Part shown: positions 15,799-24,579 of the stretch, one piece after another
Layout: every line of letters starts with the position of its first letter
Position numbering within the stretch: position 1 is the first letter of the stretch
NCBI GenBank assembly: GCA_942636505.2
Contig: CALOGB020000055.1
Span: 1 to 64,000 of the forward strand
Direction of reading: 5' to 3'
From: an uncultured bacterium
Lineage (GTDB): Bacteria; Pseudomonadota; Alphaproteobacteria; Sphingomonadales; Sphingomonadaceae
DNA: 64,000 bases
Position numbers and translations under genes: made by a program
Notes under the pieces: model-generated
Databases searched by the model: none
Seen by the model: the letters and a program-made list of their open reading frames with translations, nothing else
What the model was told of the DNA's origin: nothing

Positions 15799-17699
15799 GC
15801 CGCATCCGGACACTCGCGACGCTCGGCACCGCGCTGGTCGCGCTCTGCACGCCGATCGCGGCACTGGCGGATCCGCTGACCCCGACCGGCAAATGGAGCG
15901 CCAATACCGATGGCTCCGCAGCCGTGCCGCCGATGGGGTGGAGTTCGTGGAACGCCTTCAACAGCGACGTCGACGAGGAAAAGGTGCTCGCCTCGGCGCA
16001 GGCGCTGATCGACACCAAGTTGCGCGACATCGGCTATCGCTACGTCAATATCGACGATGGCTGGTGGCTGAAGCGTCGCCAACCCGACGGCCGGCTGCTG
16101 ATCCGCACCAGCCACTTCCCGTCCGCTGCGACCGGTGCGGACACCAGCTTCCGCCCGTTCACCGACCGGCTCCACGCGATGGGCCTCAAGGTCGGCATCT
16201 ATTCGGACATCGGTCGTAACACCTGCGGCCAGATCTACACCCCCGATTTCAAGAACCAGCCCGAGGGCAGCGTCGCCGAACGCGAGGTCGGGCTGTACGG
16301 CCATGTCGACCAGGACATCCGGTTGTTCTTCGCCGAATGGAACTTCGATTTCCTGAAGGTCGACGGCTGCGGCGCACGCGGCCTGCCGGTCGACGCACCG
16401 CGCGTGAAGTCCGGCCTGTACCGCGCCCTCACGCCACTCGTCGACATGCAGTCGCTCGGCGGATCGGACATCGCCAGCATTCGCCGCCTCTACGAACAGG
16501 TCCACACCGCGCTGCACACGCACGCGGGCGACCGCCCCTACGTCTATTCGCTGTGCCTGTGGGGCGCGGGCGACGTGCGCGCGTGGGGCAAGGACGTCGG
16601 CAACACCTCGCGCACCAGCGACGACATCCAGCCGGTCTGGCCGCGGATGCTGACCAACCTCGACACCGTCACGCACCGTGCGCTCTATGCGCATCCGGGA
16701 TCGTGGAACGACCCCGACATGCTGTTCGTCGGCACCGGCGATTTCGACGCGGAACATAGCGCGGAAGCGCGCTCGCACTTCGCATTGTGGGCGATGCTCA
16801 ACGCGCCGCTGATCATCGGCTACGATCTCCGGAAACTGACACCGGACCTGCTCGCGATCTTCGGCAACGCGGACATCGTCGCGCTGAACCAGGATTCTGC
16901 GGGCAACCAGGCGGTGCTCGCCTACGACTCGTCGGAGGTGCAGACTTTCGTCAAGACGCTGGCGAACGGGGACAAGGGCGTCGCGCTGTTCAACCGAACC
17001 GCCTCGCCTGCCAGGGCCGTGCTGACCGCCGAGCAACTCAAGATGCTGCCGACCGCCGATGTGCGCCTGAAGGACCTCTGGACCAAGAAGGAGCAGAGTT
17101 TCCGCAAGGAGATTGCGGTGACGCTGGCGCCGCACGAGACGCTGATCTTCCGCGCGACCGGCACGCGGCGGTTGCCCGGCGGGCTATACCTTTCGGAGCA
17201 GACCGGCCGCGTCAATCCGGCGACCGATGGCGTAGTCGTGCCGCAGCCGGATCCGACGATCTACCAGTCGATTACGCCTTGGACGGGCACCCGCGGCGGC
17301 GGCGAGCACCCGCAATATGGCGGCTGGGGCGGCGCCGAAGCCGACCGCGCGCCGTATGGCAAGCTGTTGCGCGTGGCCGGCACCGACTTCGACACGGGGA
17401 TCGGCGTGCTCGCAAACTCCCGCCTCGAAGTCCGCAACCAGGGTTACGCGCGGTTCGCCGCCAAGGTCGGCATCAACGATTCCGGCCAGCCGCGCTCGGG
17501 CACGACGGTGTTCGAAATCTGGGGCGACGGTCGCCTGCTCGCCAAGTCCCGGCCGATGGGGTTTGGTGAGGCAGCGGTATCGCTGGAAGCGAAGGTGGCG
17601 GGTGTACGGTTCGTCGAACTGGTGGCGCGGGGGAGTGGTGCGGCGAATGCCGGGGCGCCGCAACCTGCAACATGGGCGGAAGCTGCGTTACTGAAATAG
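15795..17699 (+). CDS. GH27 alpha-galactosidase with C-terminal NPCBM-like domain
   Basis: Exported alpha-galactosidase (634 aa), removing terminal alpha-D-galactose from side chains. It starts at a GTG that overlaps the GH3 stop, giving a signal peptide (TLGTALVALCTPIAALA). GH27 marks are PPMGWSSWNAFN, the nucleophile Asp190 (FLKVDGCG) and the acid/base Asp308 (SWNDPDML). After a short C-terminal beta domain comes an NPCBM-type sugar-binding module (about residues 490-634, with GTDFDTGIGVLANS). Last gene of the left forward unit. Beta-L-arabinopyranosidase activity occurs in this family and is an alternative. Confidence 0.92.
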   Translation: MSRIRTLATLGTALVALCTPIAALADPLTPTGKWSANTDGSAAVPPMGWSSWNAFNSDVDEEKVLASAQALIDTKLRDIGYRYVNIDDGWWLKRRQPDGRLLIRTSHFPSAATGADTSFRPFTDRLHAMGLKVGIYSDIGRNTCGQIYTPDFKNQPEGSVAEREVGLYGHVDQDIRLFFAEWNFDFLKVDGCGARGLPVDAPRVKSGLYRALTPLVDMQSLGGSDIASIRRLYEQVHTALHTHAGDRPYVYSLCLWGAGDVRAWGKDVGNTSRTSDDIQPVWPRMLTNLDTVTHRALYAHPGSWNDPDMLFVGTGDFDAEHSAEARSHFALWAMLNAPLIIGYDLRKLTPDLLAIFGNADIVALNQDSAGNQAVLAYDSSEVQTFVKTLANGDKGVALFNRTASPARAVLTAEQLKMLPTADVRLKDLWTKKEQSFRKEIAVTLAPHETLIFRATGTRRLPGGLYLSEQTGRVNPATDGVVVPQPDPTIYQSITPWTGTRGGGEHPQYGGWGGAEADRAPYGKLLRVAGTDFDTGIGVLANSRLEVRNQGYARFAAKVGINDSGQPRSGTTVFEIWGDGRLLAKSRPMGFGEAAVSLEAKVAGVRFVELVARGSGAANAGAPQPATWAEAALLK

Positions 17700-17745
17700 G
17701 CGACCGTTTTCGGGTTCGGATCTCAAGCCCGAACCAAACCCCACC

Positions 17746-17826
17746 CGTCATCCTGACGAAAGTCAGGATCCAGAGCCACGAGTTCGCCGTCCGTTACTCT
17801 GGATCCTGACTTTCGTCAGGATGACG
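17746..17826. repeat. Perfect 30-base inverted repeat between convergent operons
   Basis: Arm 17746-17775 is an exact reverse complement of 17797-17826, with a 21-base spacer. Each arm is itself partly palindromic (TCCTGACGAAAGTCAGGA). It lies between the stops of the convergent GH27 and GH43 genes. It resembles dispersed REP-like palindromes of sphingomonads of the GTCATCC...GGATCC type and may also act as a bidirectional terminator. Confidence 0.85.
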
Positions 17827-17863
17827 AAGGGTTGGGCATGGTCGCTACGTTAGTCACTTGGTC

Positions 17864-19429
17864 CTAACGCACACGCTCCGGCGCCCCCGGCGGCAACGCC
17901 GACAGCGTGAACCGGTCGACGTCCAGCCACCCCAAACTCCCCGTCGGCGCATAGCAGAACATCGCAAGCTGCTCGCCCTGGAACGTGCCCGTCCGCCACG
18001 CGAACGCAAGCGGGAAGTCACCACCCAGCCCGGTCCAGCGCCGCCCATCCACGCTATACGCCACGCGCGCCCGGTCGGTCGTGAAGTCCATGTCGGTCCG
18101 CAACCACAGCGCTTCCGTCCGCGGCAACGGCGCGGTGGCGCGAACCTCCGTCCGGGCACCGGCGACCGTGTCTTCGGTCACCTCCATCGCCAGCGTTGCC
18201 TTGCCGCCCGCCGCGCCCTGCAAAGTGATATTCCCGCTGAACTGCCCGAACGTCCCGAACCCGCAGCGATCCCCCGGTGCCAGATGGCGGATGTCGAGCT
18301 TCACCTCGGCCCGGCTCGCAGGCCCCTGCCCCTTCTGCACCAACGTATTGCGTGCGCTCCAGAACCCGGTCGCGACCGTCGGCCTCAACCGCAGCCAACC
18401 CGGCCGCTCGGACAAGGACCAGCGCGAAGGCTCCGGATTGTGGTTCCACTGCCACTGCAATCCGAGCGTCGGCTTCCCGAAATCGTCCGACGTCGCCGGC
18501 TCCGCGAAGGCCTCACCCAGGATCGGTTTCGCGGCACGCCGCGGCACGCGACCGGGTGCCTCGCGCGTCCCCCATACCGGCCAGTCGTCCTGCCAGAATA
18601 CCGGGCTGAGGTTCGTCATCCGCCCGATCGCGCCGCTATCCTCCATCACGAAGCCGAACCAGCGGCCATCGGGCAGGTCGACCAGCGCGCCCTGGTGCCC
18701 GCCGGTCTTGTCGTCGATCTGGTCGCGCGTTTCCCACGGCCCGAACAGGCTGCGCGACCGCGACACGGTCAGCCCCAGCCGCGGCGGCAGCGCGTTGAAC
18801 AGGTAGTAATACGCACCCCGCCGGATGATCTTCGACCCCTCCGCGCCCTTGATATAATGCACTTTCTGCGACGCGGTGACGTGCGCCAGGTCCTTGTCGA
18901 GCGTCAGCAACGTGATCGTCCCGTCCGCGGTACTCGCGGTCGCCAGGTACGCGCGCCCATCCGGCTCGATGAACAGCCCCGGATCGAACGCCTCGCGCTC
19001 CAGTTCGTGATAGCGCCACGGCCCGCGCACGTCCTTCGCGTACCAGATCCGCGTCTTCTGCCCGACCGGCGTATTGGCGAGATAATAGGTGCCGGCGTGA
19101 TAGCGCAACGACGAGGCATAGAGCCCGTGTCGATACGCGTTGCCGCCCTTCAGGTCGTATTCGGGCTTGCCCTCCAGCCGATCGACGAGGTGCGAGGCGA
19201 GCGTCCAGTTGACCAGGTCGCGGCTGTGCAGGATCGTGATGCCGGGCGTGTTCGCGAACGTCGTCGTCGCAAAATAATAGTCGCTGCCGACGCGGATGAT
19301 GTCGGGATCGGGATAATCCGCGAACAGCACCGGATTGCGGAAGCTCCCGTCGCCCTGGTCCGATCGCCACACCTGTGCGGACGCGGCGGTCGCCAGCAGC
19401 CCCAGCGCGACCGCCACCGCGATCCTCAT
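17864..19429 (-). CDS. GH43 glycosidase (beta-xylosidase/alpha-L-arabinofuranosidase)
   Basis: Exported GH43 enzyme (521 aa). A signal peptide (MRIAVAVALGLLATAASA) precedes a five-bladed propeller. The three catalytic acids lie in ADYPDPDI (base), FDPGLFIEPDG (pKa modulator) and GAEGSKII (acid). A C-terminal beta-sandwich typical of xylosidase-type GH43 enzymes fills roughly residues 330-521. The ATG at 19429 overlaps the stop of the upstream esterase (ATGA); the frame is open beyond it but that part lies within the other gene. Last gene of the eight-gene reverse operon. Confidence 0.92.
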   Translation of the reverse strand: MRIAVAVALGLLATAASAQVWRSDQGDGSFRNPVLFADYPDPDIIRVGSDYYFATTTFANTPGITILHSRDLVNWTLASHLVDRLEGKPEYDLKGGNAYRHGLYASSLRYHAGTYYLANTPVGQKTRIWYAKDVRGPWRYHELEREAFDPGLFIEPDGRAYLATASTADGTITLLTLDKDLAHVTASQKVHYIKGAEGSKIIRRGAYYYLFNALPPRLGLTVSRSRSLFGPWETRDQIDDKTGGHQGALVDLPDGRWFGFVMEDSGAIGRMTNLSPVFWQDDWPVWGTREAPGRVPRRAAKPILGEAFAEPATSDDFGKPTLGLQWQWNHNPEPSRWSLSERPGWLRLRPTVATGFWSARNTLVQKGQGPASRAEVKLDIRHLAPGDRCGFGTFGQFSGNITLQGAAGGKATLAMEVTEDTVAGARTEVRATAPLPRTEALWLRTDMDFTTDRARVAYSVDGRRWTGLGGDFPLAFAWRTGTFQGEQLAMFCYAPTGSLGWLDVDRFTLSALPPGAPERVR

Positions 19430-20490
19430 TTGCCGAACGCCAGCGCGCGCGAGAAGAACGGCATCATCGTGTCCTGCACGCGGCCGGCGACGCCGCTGGT
19501 ATGATCGCCCGGATACACCTCGAAGCTGTTCGCGATCCCGTAGCTGTCGAGCGCGGCGTGGAGCTTGCCGGCATCGTCCTTCAGCCCGTCGCGGTCGCCG
19601 ACGTCGATCCCGATCGCCGCATAGCGCCGCAGATTGCCGATATATTGATCGAGCATCGCCAGCGGCGCATTGGCCGCCCAGCGCGCCACCACGTCGGGCT
19701 GCGGCGCGCCGTCCTTGACCGGGAGATCGAGGTACAGCGGCGGCGCCTTGGGGTTGGGCGACCATGCCGCGGCGGTCGCGAGTTGGGCGCGCTGTCCCCA
19801 AGAGAGCGTAGCGCTATCCGCTGGCGACCGGAGCGCGCGGATCGCCGTCTCGGTCGCCGCATCCGGCGTGCCGAGCGCGCGCGTCGACAGGCAGCACGGG
19901 CTCATCATGTAGAGCGCGCCGAACACATCGGGATGCTTCATGCCGATCCGCGCGGTGCCGTAGCCGCCCATCGAATGCCCCGCGAGCCCGCGGCTGCGGC
20001 GGTCCGCGATCGTCCGGTAATGGCCATCGACATAGCCGACGAGGTCGCGCGCGACGAACGTCTCGAAATCGCCGACCGTTACCGAACTCGAATAGAAGGA
20101 CCCATTATGCGCGGTCTTGCTGTCGGGGATCACGACGATCATCTCACGTGCGCCCTTGGCGAACGCACCCTCGATCGTCTGCGGCACGTGGATCTCGCCG
20201 ATCCACTGCTCCGCGCCGATCGAATAGCCGTGGAGGGCGTAGACCACCGGAAAGCGCCGCGTCGGGTTGGCGCGATAGCTTGGCGGCAGGACCACCAGCA
20301 CCGCGCGGTCCGGGCTCTCGCCTTCGAGATTGCCTTCGATCGCGGGCGAGTGGACGGTGATCCGCTCGATCGTCACCGGCTTCGCACCGGCAACGGGCGG
20401 CGGTCCTGGCGTCTTGACCTGTGCTGGAGCGGGTCCGGTCGACAGCATCAACGCAGTGCCGAGTGCGACGAGAAGCTTGTTCACGGACAT
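19426..20490 (-). CDS. Esterase D/CE1-like exported esterase
   Basis: Alpha/beta-hydrolase of the esterase D family (354 aa with ATG) with a signal peptide (LLVALGTALMLSTGPAPAQ). The nucleophile is Ser173 in AGHSMGGYG; Asp (DVGDRDG) and His (YPGDHTSG) complete the triad. CE1 relatives in hemicellulose loci are feruloyl or acetyl-xylan esterases, which fits its place between GH95 and GH43. AAAGGGG directly abuts the ATG, so the in-frame GTG two codons later (20484) may be the real start. Confidence 0.85.
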   Translation of the reverse strand: MSVNKLLVALGTALMLSTGPAPAQVKTPGPPPVAGAKPVTIERITVHSPAIEGNLEGESPDRAVLVVLPPSYRANPTRRFPVVYALHGYSIGAEQWIGEIHVPQTIEGAFAKGAREMIVVIPDSKTAHNGSFYSSSVTVGDFETFVARDLVGYVDGHYRTIADRRSRGLAGHSMGGYGTARIGMKHPDVFGALYMMSPCCLSTRALGTPDAATETAIRALRSPADSATLSWGQRAQLATAAAWSPNPKAPPLYLDLPVKDGAPQPDVVARWAANAPLAMLDQYIGNLRRYAAIGIDVGDRDGLKDDAGKLHAALDSYGIANSFEVYPGDHTSGVAGRVQDTMMPFFSRALAFGK

Positions 20491-20503
20491 CCCCTTTTGT
20501 TGT

Positions 20504-22858
20504 TCAAGCGCGCGCGAGAGCGTTGCCGCGAAGCCTCACCGCTTTCCCCGGGGTCAGCACGACCTCGACCCGCCGCGTGCCGAGCCGGATCACGCGGCGC
20601 CCCGGCATCTCGCCACGAACCACTGCCTCGACCAGTTCGCCCTTCTGCCAGCGCAGATCGACCGAACATCGCCCCCGCGCGCGCAACCCTGTGACGGCCC
20701 CGGTCGGCCAAGCGCTCGGCAGCGCGGGCAACACTAAAATCTCGTCGCCCCGGCTCTGCATCAGCATTTCTGCGATCGCGCGCGTACCGCCGAAATTGCC
20801 GTCGATCTGGAACGGCGGATGCGCGTCGAACAGATTGGGATAGGTGCGCTCGGGGCCGAGCAGGAACGCGAGGATGCGGTGCGCATGATCGCCGTCGCGC
20901 AGCCGCGCCCACAGGTTCGCGCGCCACGCGGTCGCCCAGCCGGTCGATTCATCGCCGCGCAGTTCGAGCGACCGCCGCGCCGCCTGTGCCAGCGCAGGCG
21001 TGCGGTCGAGATCGATCTGGTCGCTCGGGAACAGCCCGTAGAGATGCGAGACATGGCGATGATGCGGCTCGGGCGCCGCCGCGTCCCAGTCGCGCTGCCA
21101 TTCCTGAAGTTGGCCCTGTGCGCCGATATGATCGGGTGCGAGGCGTGCGCGCGCCGCTGCCACTTCGGCCGCAAACGGCGCATCGATCTTCAGCAACGCC
21201 GCCGCTTGCCCGACCTGGTCGAACAGGTCGCGCAGGATCTGCATGTCCATCGCCGGCCCCGCGCAGATCGACGCGCCCGCCGGATGGATGTTCTCGGGCG
21301 ACAGCGACGGATTGGTCACCAGCGCGCCGGTCACCGGATCGGTCTGCAGCGTATCGAGGAAGAACAACGCCGCCCCGCGCATCAGCGGATAGACCGAACG
21401 CAGATAGGCTAGGTCGCGCCCGTAGTCGTAGCGATCCCATAAATGCGTGCACAGCCACGCGCCGCCGGTCGGCCACAGCCCCCATTGCGCCCCGTCGATC
21501 GGCGCCGTCGCGCGCCACAGATCAGTGTTGTGATGACACACCCACCCGCGCGCACCGTACATCGTCCGCGCCGTGCGCTCACCGGTGATCGCCAGTTCGC
21601 GCACCATCTGAACCAGCGGCGCGGTGCACTCGGTCAGCGCGGTCACCTCCGCCGGCCAGTAGTTCATCTCGGTGTTGATATTGACGGTGTATTTGGACTC
21701 CCACGGCGGCTTGATCGCGTCGTTCCAGATACCCTGCAAGTTCGCCGGCTGCGTCCCCGGCTGCGACGACGCGATCAGCAGGTACCGGCCATACTCGAAA
21801 TACAGCGTGGCCAGTGCCGGATCGTCGCCGGCGCGGTTGGCGTGGACGCGCTCGTCGGTCGGCTTGTCCGCCGCCGCCGTGCGCCCAAGATCGAGCGTCA
21901 CGCGACGGAACAGCGCACGGTGCGCGGCGCTCGTCTCCGCCCGGATCCGCTCGACCCCGCGCCGGCTCGCGCGATCGAGCGTGGCAAGCGTCGCCGCTTC
22001 CGGGTCGCCGCTCACATCGTCGAACCGGCGATAGCTCGTCGCCATCGCCACCAGCACCGTGACCGCGCGTGCTCCCGTGACGCGAACCCGGCTGCCATCC
22101 TTCGAGACGACACCACCCACCGTCGAAACCCGCGCGCGCGCCGCGAACCGCAACCGCCCGGCAATCCCCGCACGTTCGCCATTATGCCCGGCCAGCGTCA
22201 CCGTCGCGCCGTCGACCGAGACGCTCGCGCCAAGCTGCGGCGACTGGAGGCCTACCAGCAGGTCGAACGGCCGATCGCCGACCAGGTGCACCGCGATCAC
22301 CTGATCCCCGGGCGACGCGAACACGTCGCGCCGAAACCGCGTGCCGCCCATCGTGAAACTGGTGGTCGCGACCGCCGCATCGAGATCGAGCTGCCGGACA
22401 TAGTCGCCGACCGCCCCCGCCACGCCGGGCATCTCCAGCAGCAAATCGCCGACCGGCTGGTACGCCATCTGCGTCTTGGGCAGCCCCATGACCTGCGCAT
22501 TGGCGAGCGCCTGCGCCTCGGCGAACTTGCCCGCATCGATCAACCGCCGCACCTCGGGCAGCGCCGCATGCGCCGCCGGATTGACCGGATCGTACGGCCC
22601 ACCGCTCCACAGCGTATCCTCGTTCAGCTGCAACCGCTCGCTGGCGGTCCCGCCGAACACCATCGCGCCGAGCCGGCCATTGCCTACCGGCAACGCCTCG
22701 GTCCAGGCGACCGCCGGTTGCCGATACCAGAGTCGCGGACCATCCGCCGGGGCCGCCGCCCAAGCCAGACTCGGTCCGGCACCGGGTCCGGCAAGCGCAG
22801 CAACGGCAACCGCCGCTGCGCCTTCCAGCATGTCGCGGCGCGTGGGTTCGATGGTCAT
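20504..22858 (-). CDS. GH95 alpha-L-fucosidase/alpha-L-galactosidase
   Basis: Exported GH95 enzyme (784 aa). The N-terminus RRDMLEGAAAVAVAALAG looks like a twin-arginine signal. The beta-sandwich domain starts with LWYRQPAVAWTEALPVGNGRLGAM and LQLNEDTLWSGGP; the (alpha/alpha)6 domain contains NINTEMNYWPAE and CHHNTDLWR, which carry family catalytic Asn residues. GH95 removes alpha-1,2-linked L-fucose, and some members remove L-galactose, known from xyloglucan and from maize glucuronoarabinoxylan. Because the neighbours target xylan, the L-galactosidase option is attractive but unproven. It lies 7 bases after the GH51 stop and 13 bases before the esterase start. Confidence 0.92.
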   Translation of the reverse strand: MTIEPTRRDMLEGAAAVAVAALAGPGAGPSLAWAAAPADGPRLWYRQPAVAWTEALPVGNGRLGAMVFGGTASERLQLNEDTLWSGGPYDPVNPAAHAALPEVRRLIDAGKFAEAQALANAQVMGLPKTQMAYQPVGDLLLEMPGVAGAVGDYVRQLDLDAAVATTSFTMGGTRFRRDVFASPGDQVIAVHLVGDRPFDLLVGLQSPQLGASVSVDGATVTLAGHNGERAGIAGRLRFAARARVSTVGGVVSKDGSRVRVTGARAVTVLVAMATSYRRFDDVSGDPEAATLATLDRASRRGVERIRAETSAAHRALFRRVTLDLGRTAAADKPTDERVHANRAGDDPALATLYFEYGRYLLIASSQPGTQPANLQGIWNDAIKPPWESKYTVNINTEMNYWPAEVTALTECTAPLVQMVRELAITGERTARTMYGARGWVCHHNTDLWRATAPIDGAQWGLWPTGGAWLCTHLWDRYDYGRDLAYLRSVYPLMRGAALFFLDTLQTDPVTGALVTNPSLSPENIHPAGASICAGPAMDMQILRDLFDQVGQAAALLKIDAPFAAEVAAARARLAPDHIGAQGQLQEWQRDWDAAAPEPHHRHVSHLYGLFPSDQIDLDRTPALAQAARRSLELRGDESTGWATAWRANLWARLRDGDHAHRILAFLLGPERTYPNLFDAHPPFQIDGNFGGTRAIAEMLMQSRGDEILVLPALPSAWPTGAVTGLRARGRCSVDLRWQKGELVEAVVRGEMPGRRVIRLGTRRVEVVLTPGKAVRLRGNALARA

Positions 22859-22865
22859 CGCCCGA

Positions 22866-24485
22866 TCAACGCAGGTCGAGCACGAGCACCGACTTGGCCG
22901 GCACCGTGAGCGTCAGAGTTCCCCCCGTCACCTGCGCGCCCGTGAACGGCTGCGGCACGACCGTATCCGGCGCGTCGAAGCTGTTATGCGCGTCCATCGC
23001 GGTGCCGGTGATGATCCGCCCGCTCGCCTGAGTCGCCTGCAATCCGGCGAGTGCGACCGACACCGGCATCGCGCGGTTCGGGTCGAGGTTGACCAGCGCG
23101 ACATGCACCTGCCCCGCCGCATCGCGCACCGCCGACGCGCTGACGGCCGGTACCGCCACCTCGCCCTTGTGGTACCAGGGCGAGGTCACCTGGATCGGCA
23201 GCGACGTCGCGCCCTGCCACGGCTTGTAGAGGTCGAACACCCAATAGGTCGGCGTCTTGACCATCTTCGCACCGTCGGTGAGCAGCATCGCCTGCAACAC
23301 GTTTACCATCTGCGCGATCGCCGCCATCTTCACGCGGTCGGCATGATGCGCGAAGATGTTGAGGTTGAGCCCGGCGACCACCGCATCGCGCAGCGAATTC
23401 TGCTGCTCGAGGAAACCGGGATTGCTGCCCGGCGTCGGATCGTACCACGTCCCCCATTCGTCGACCGCGAGCATCACGCGCTTGGCCGGATCGTACTTGT
23501 CCATGATCGCCGAATGCTTGGTGATGAACTCCTCCATCTCCAGCGTGTGCGACATGGTGGACGCCCATTCGCGCTCGGGAAAGCCGATCGCCGCGCCCTT
23601 GTCCTTCCAGTCCTTGTCGCGCGGCCGCGTGTAGTAATGCAGCCCCAGCCCATCGATGTTCTTGCCGGCGATCCGCATCATCGCCTCGGTCCACTCGTAG
23701 TTCGAGTCGCTCGGGCCGCTCGCGATCTTGAGCATCGGGCCGTTCGCGGACTTGGCGAACTGCGCATAACGGTTGGTCAGGTCGGCGGCATATTCGGCGC
23801 GCATGTTGCCGCCGCAGCCCCACAGCTCGTTGCCGATGCCGAGATACTGGATCTTCCACGGCGCGGCATGGCCGTTGCGCTCGCGCTCCTTGGCCAGCAC
23901 GGTCGTACCTTTCGCGGCGGTCATGTACTCGACCCATTGCGCGGTCTCGGACGGGGGTGCGCTGCCGACGTTGGCGGAGACGTAGGTACTGGCACCCAGG
24001 CGGTCCATCAGCTCGAAATACTCGTGCGTGCCGAACGCGTTATCCTCGTTGACGCCGCCCCAGTTGGTGTTGACCTTGGTCGGGCGCGACTTGGTCGCAC
24101 CGATCCCGTCACGCCAATGATATTCGTCGCCGAAACACCCGCCGGGCCAGCGCACCATCGGCACGTTGATCGCCTTCAGCGCGTCCAGCACGTCGCGACG
24201 ATAGCCGCCGTCATTGGGGATGCGCGAGCCCTTGCCGACCCATATCCCGCCATAGACGCCGTGGCCGAGATGCTCGGCGAACTGCCCGAACACGTCGCGG
24301 TGGACGACCGCACCCGGCTTGTCCGCCTGCAACGTCGCCGTCACGGTCGGTGCCGCGGCGTCCTGCGCAACCGACGGCGTCGCGATACTTGCGCCCGCGA
24401 GCATCAGCGGCGCGAACGTCAGCGCGGTAAGCGCGCGCGTCTGGCCGGAACCCGACTGTGAAGTGCGGTGCGTGAACAGGTTCAT
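22866..24485 (-). CDS. GH51 alpha-L-arabinofuranosidase
   Basis: Exported arabinofuranosidase (539 aa) removing arabinose branches. Acid/base Glu220 is in YLGIGNELWG and nucleophile Glu343 in AVDEWGTWYD; MVRWPGGCF is another family mark. The start at 24485 has GGGAGAG upstream and gives a signal peptide ending SVAQ. Intracellular GH51 enzymes lack such a signal, so this one acts in the periplasm or outside. A 94-base gap, the widest in the operon, separates it from the upstream GH43 and may hold an internal promoter. Confidence 0.94.
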   Translation of the reverse strand: MNLFTHRTSQSGSGQTRALTALTFAPLMLAGASIATPSVAQDAAAPTVTATLQADKPGAVVHRDVFGQFAEHLGHGVYGGIWVGKGSRIPNDGGYRRDVLDALKAINVPMVRWPGGCFGDEYHWRDGIGATKSRPTKVNTNWGGVNEDNAFGTHEYFELMDRLGASTYVSANVGSAPPSETAQWVEYMTAAKGTTVLAKERERNGHAAPWKIQYLGIGNELWGCGGNMRAEYAADLTNRYAQFAKSANGPMLKIASGPSDSNYEWTEAMMRIAGKNIDGLGLHYYTRPRDKDWKDKGAAIGFPEREWASTMSHTLEMEEFITKHSAIMDKYDPAKRVMLAVDEWGTWYDPTPGSNPGFLEQQNSLRDAVVAGLNLNIFAHHADRVKMAAIAQMVNVLQAMLLTDGAKMVKTPTYWVFDLYKPWQGATSLPIQVTSPWYHKGEVAVPAVSASAVRDAAGQVHVALVNLDPNRAMPVSVALAGLQATQASGRIITGTAMDAHNSFDAPDTVVPQPFTGAQVTGGTLTLTVPAKSVLVLDLR

Positions 24486-24579
24486 ACTCTCCCTTTCGGC
24501 CGCGTTGAGGCAGCCCCATCTTTTCGATACTTGTAGGAGTAGTTCAATCTCGGCCGGCGTCAACGTCGGCCGGGATCGA

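Noticed and set aside
19809..19816. TAGCGCTA palindrome inside the CE1-like esterase gene
   Set aside because: It lies in mid-gene far from any start. The 8-base core is expected by chance at this GC content, so it was not counted as an operator.
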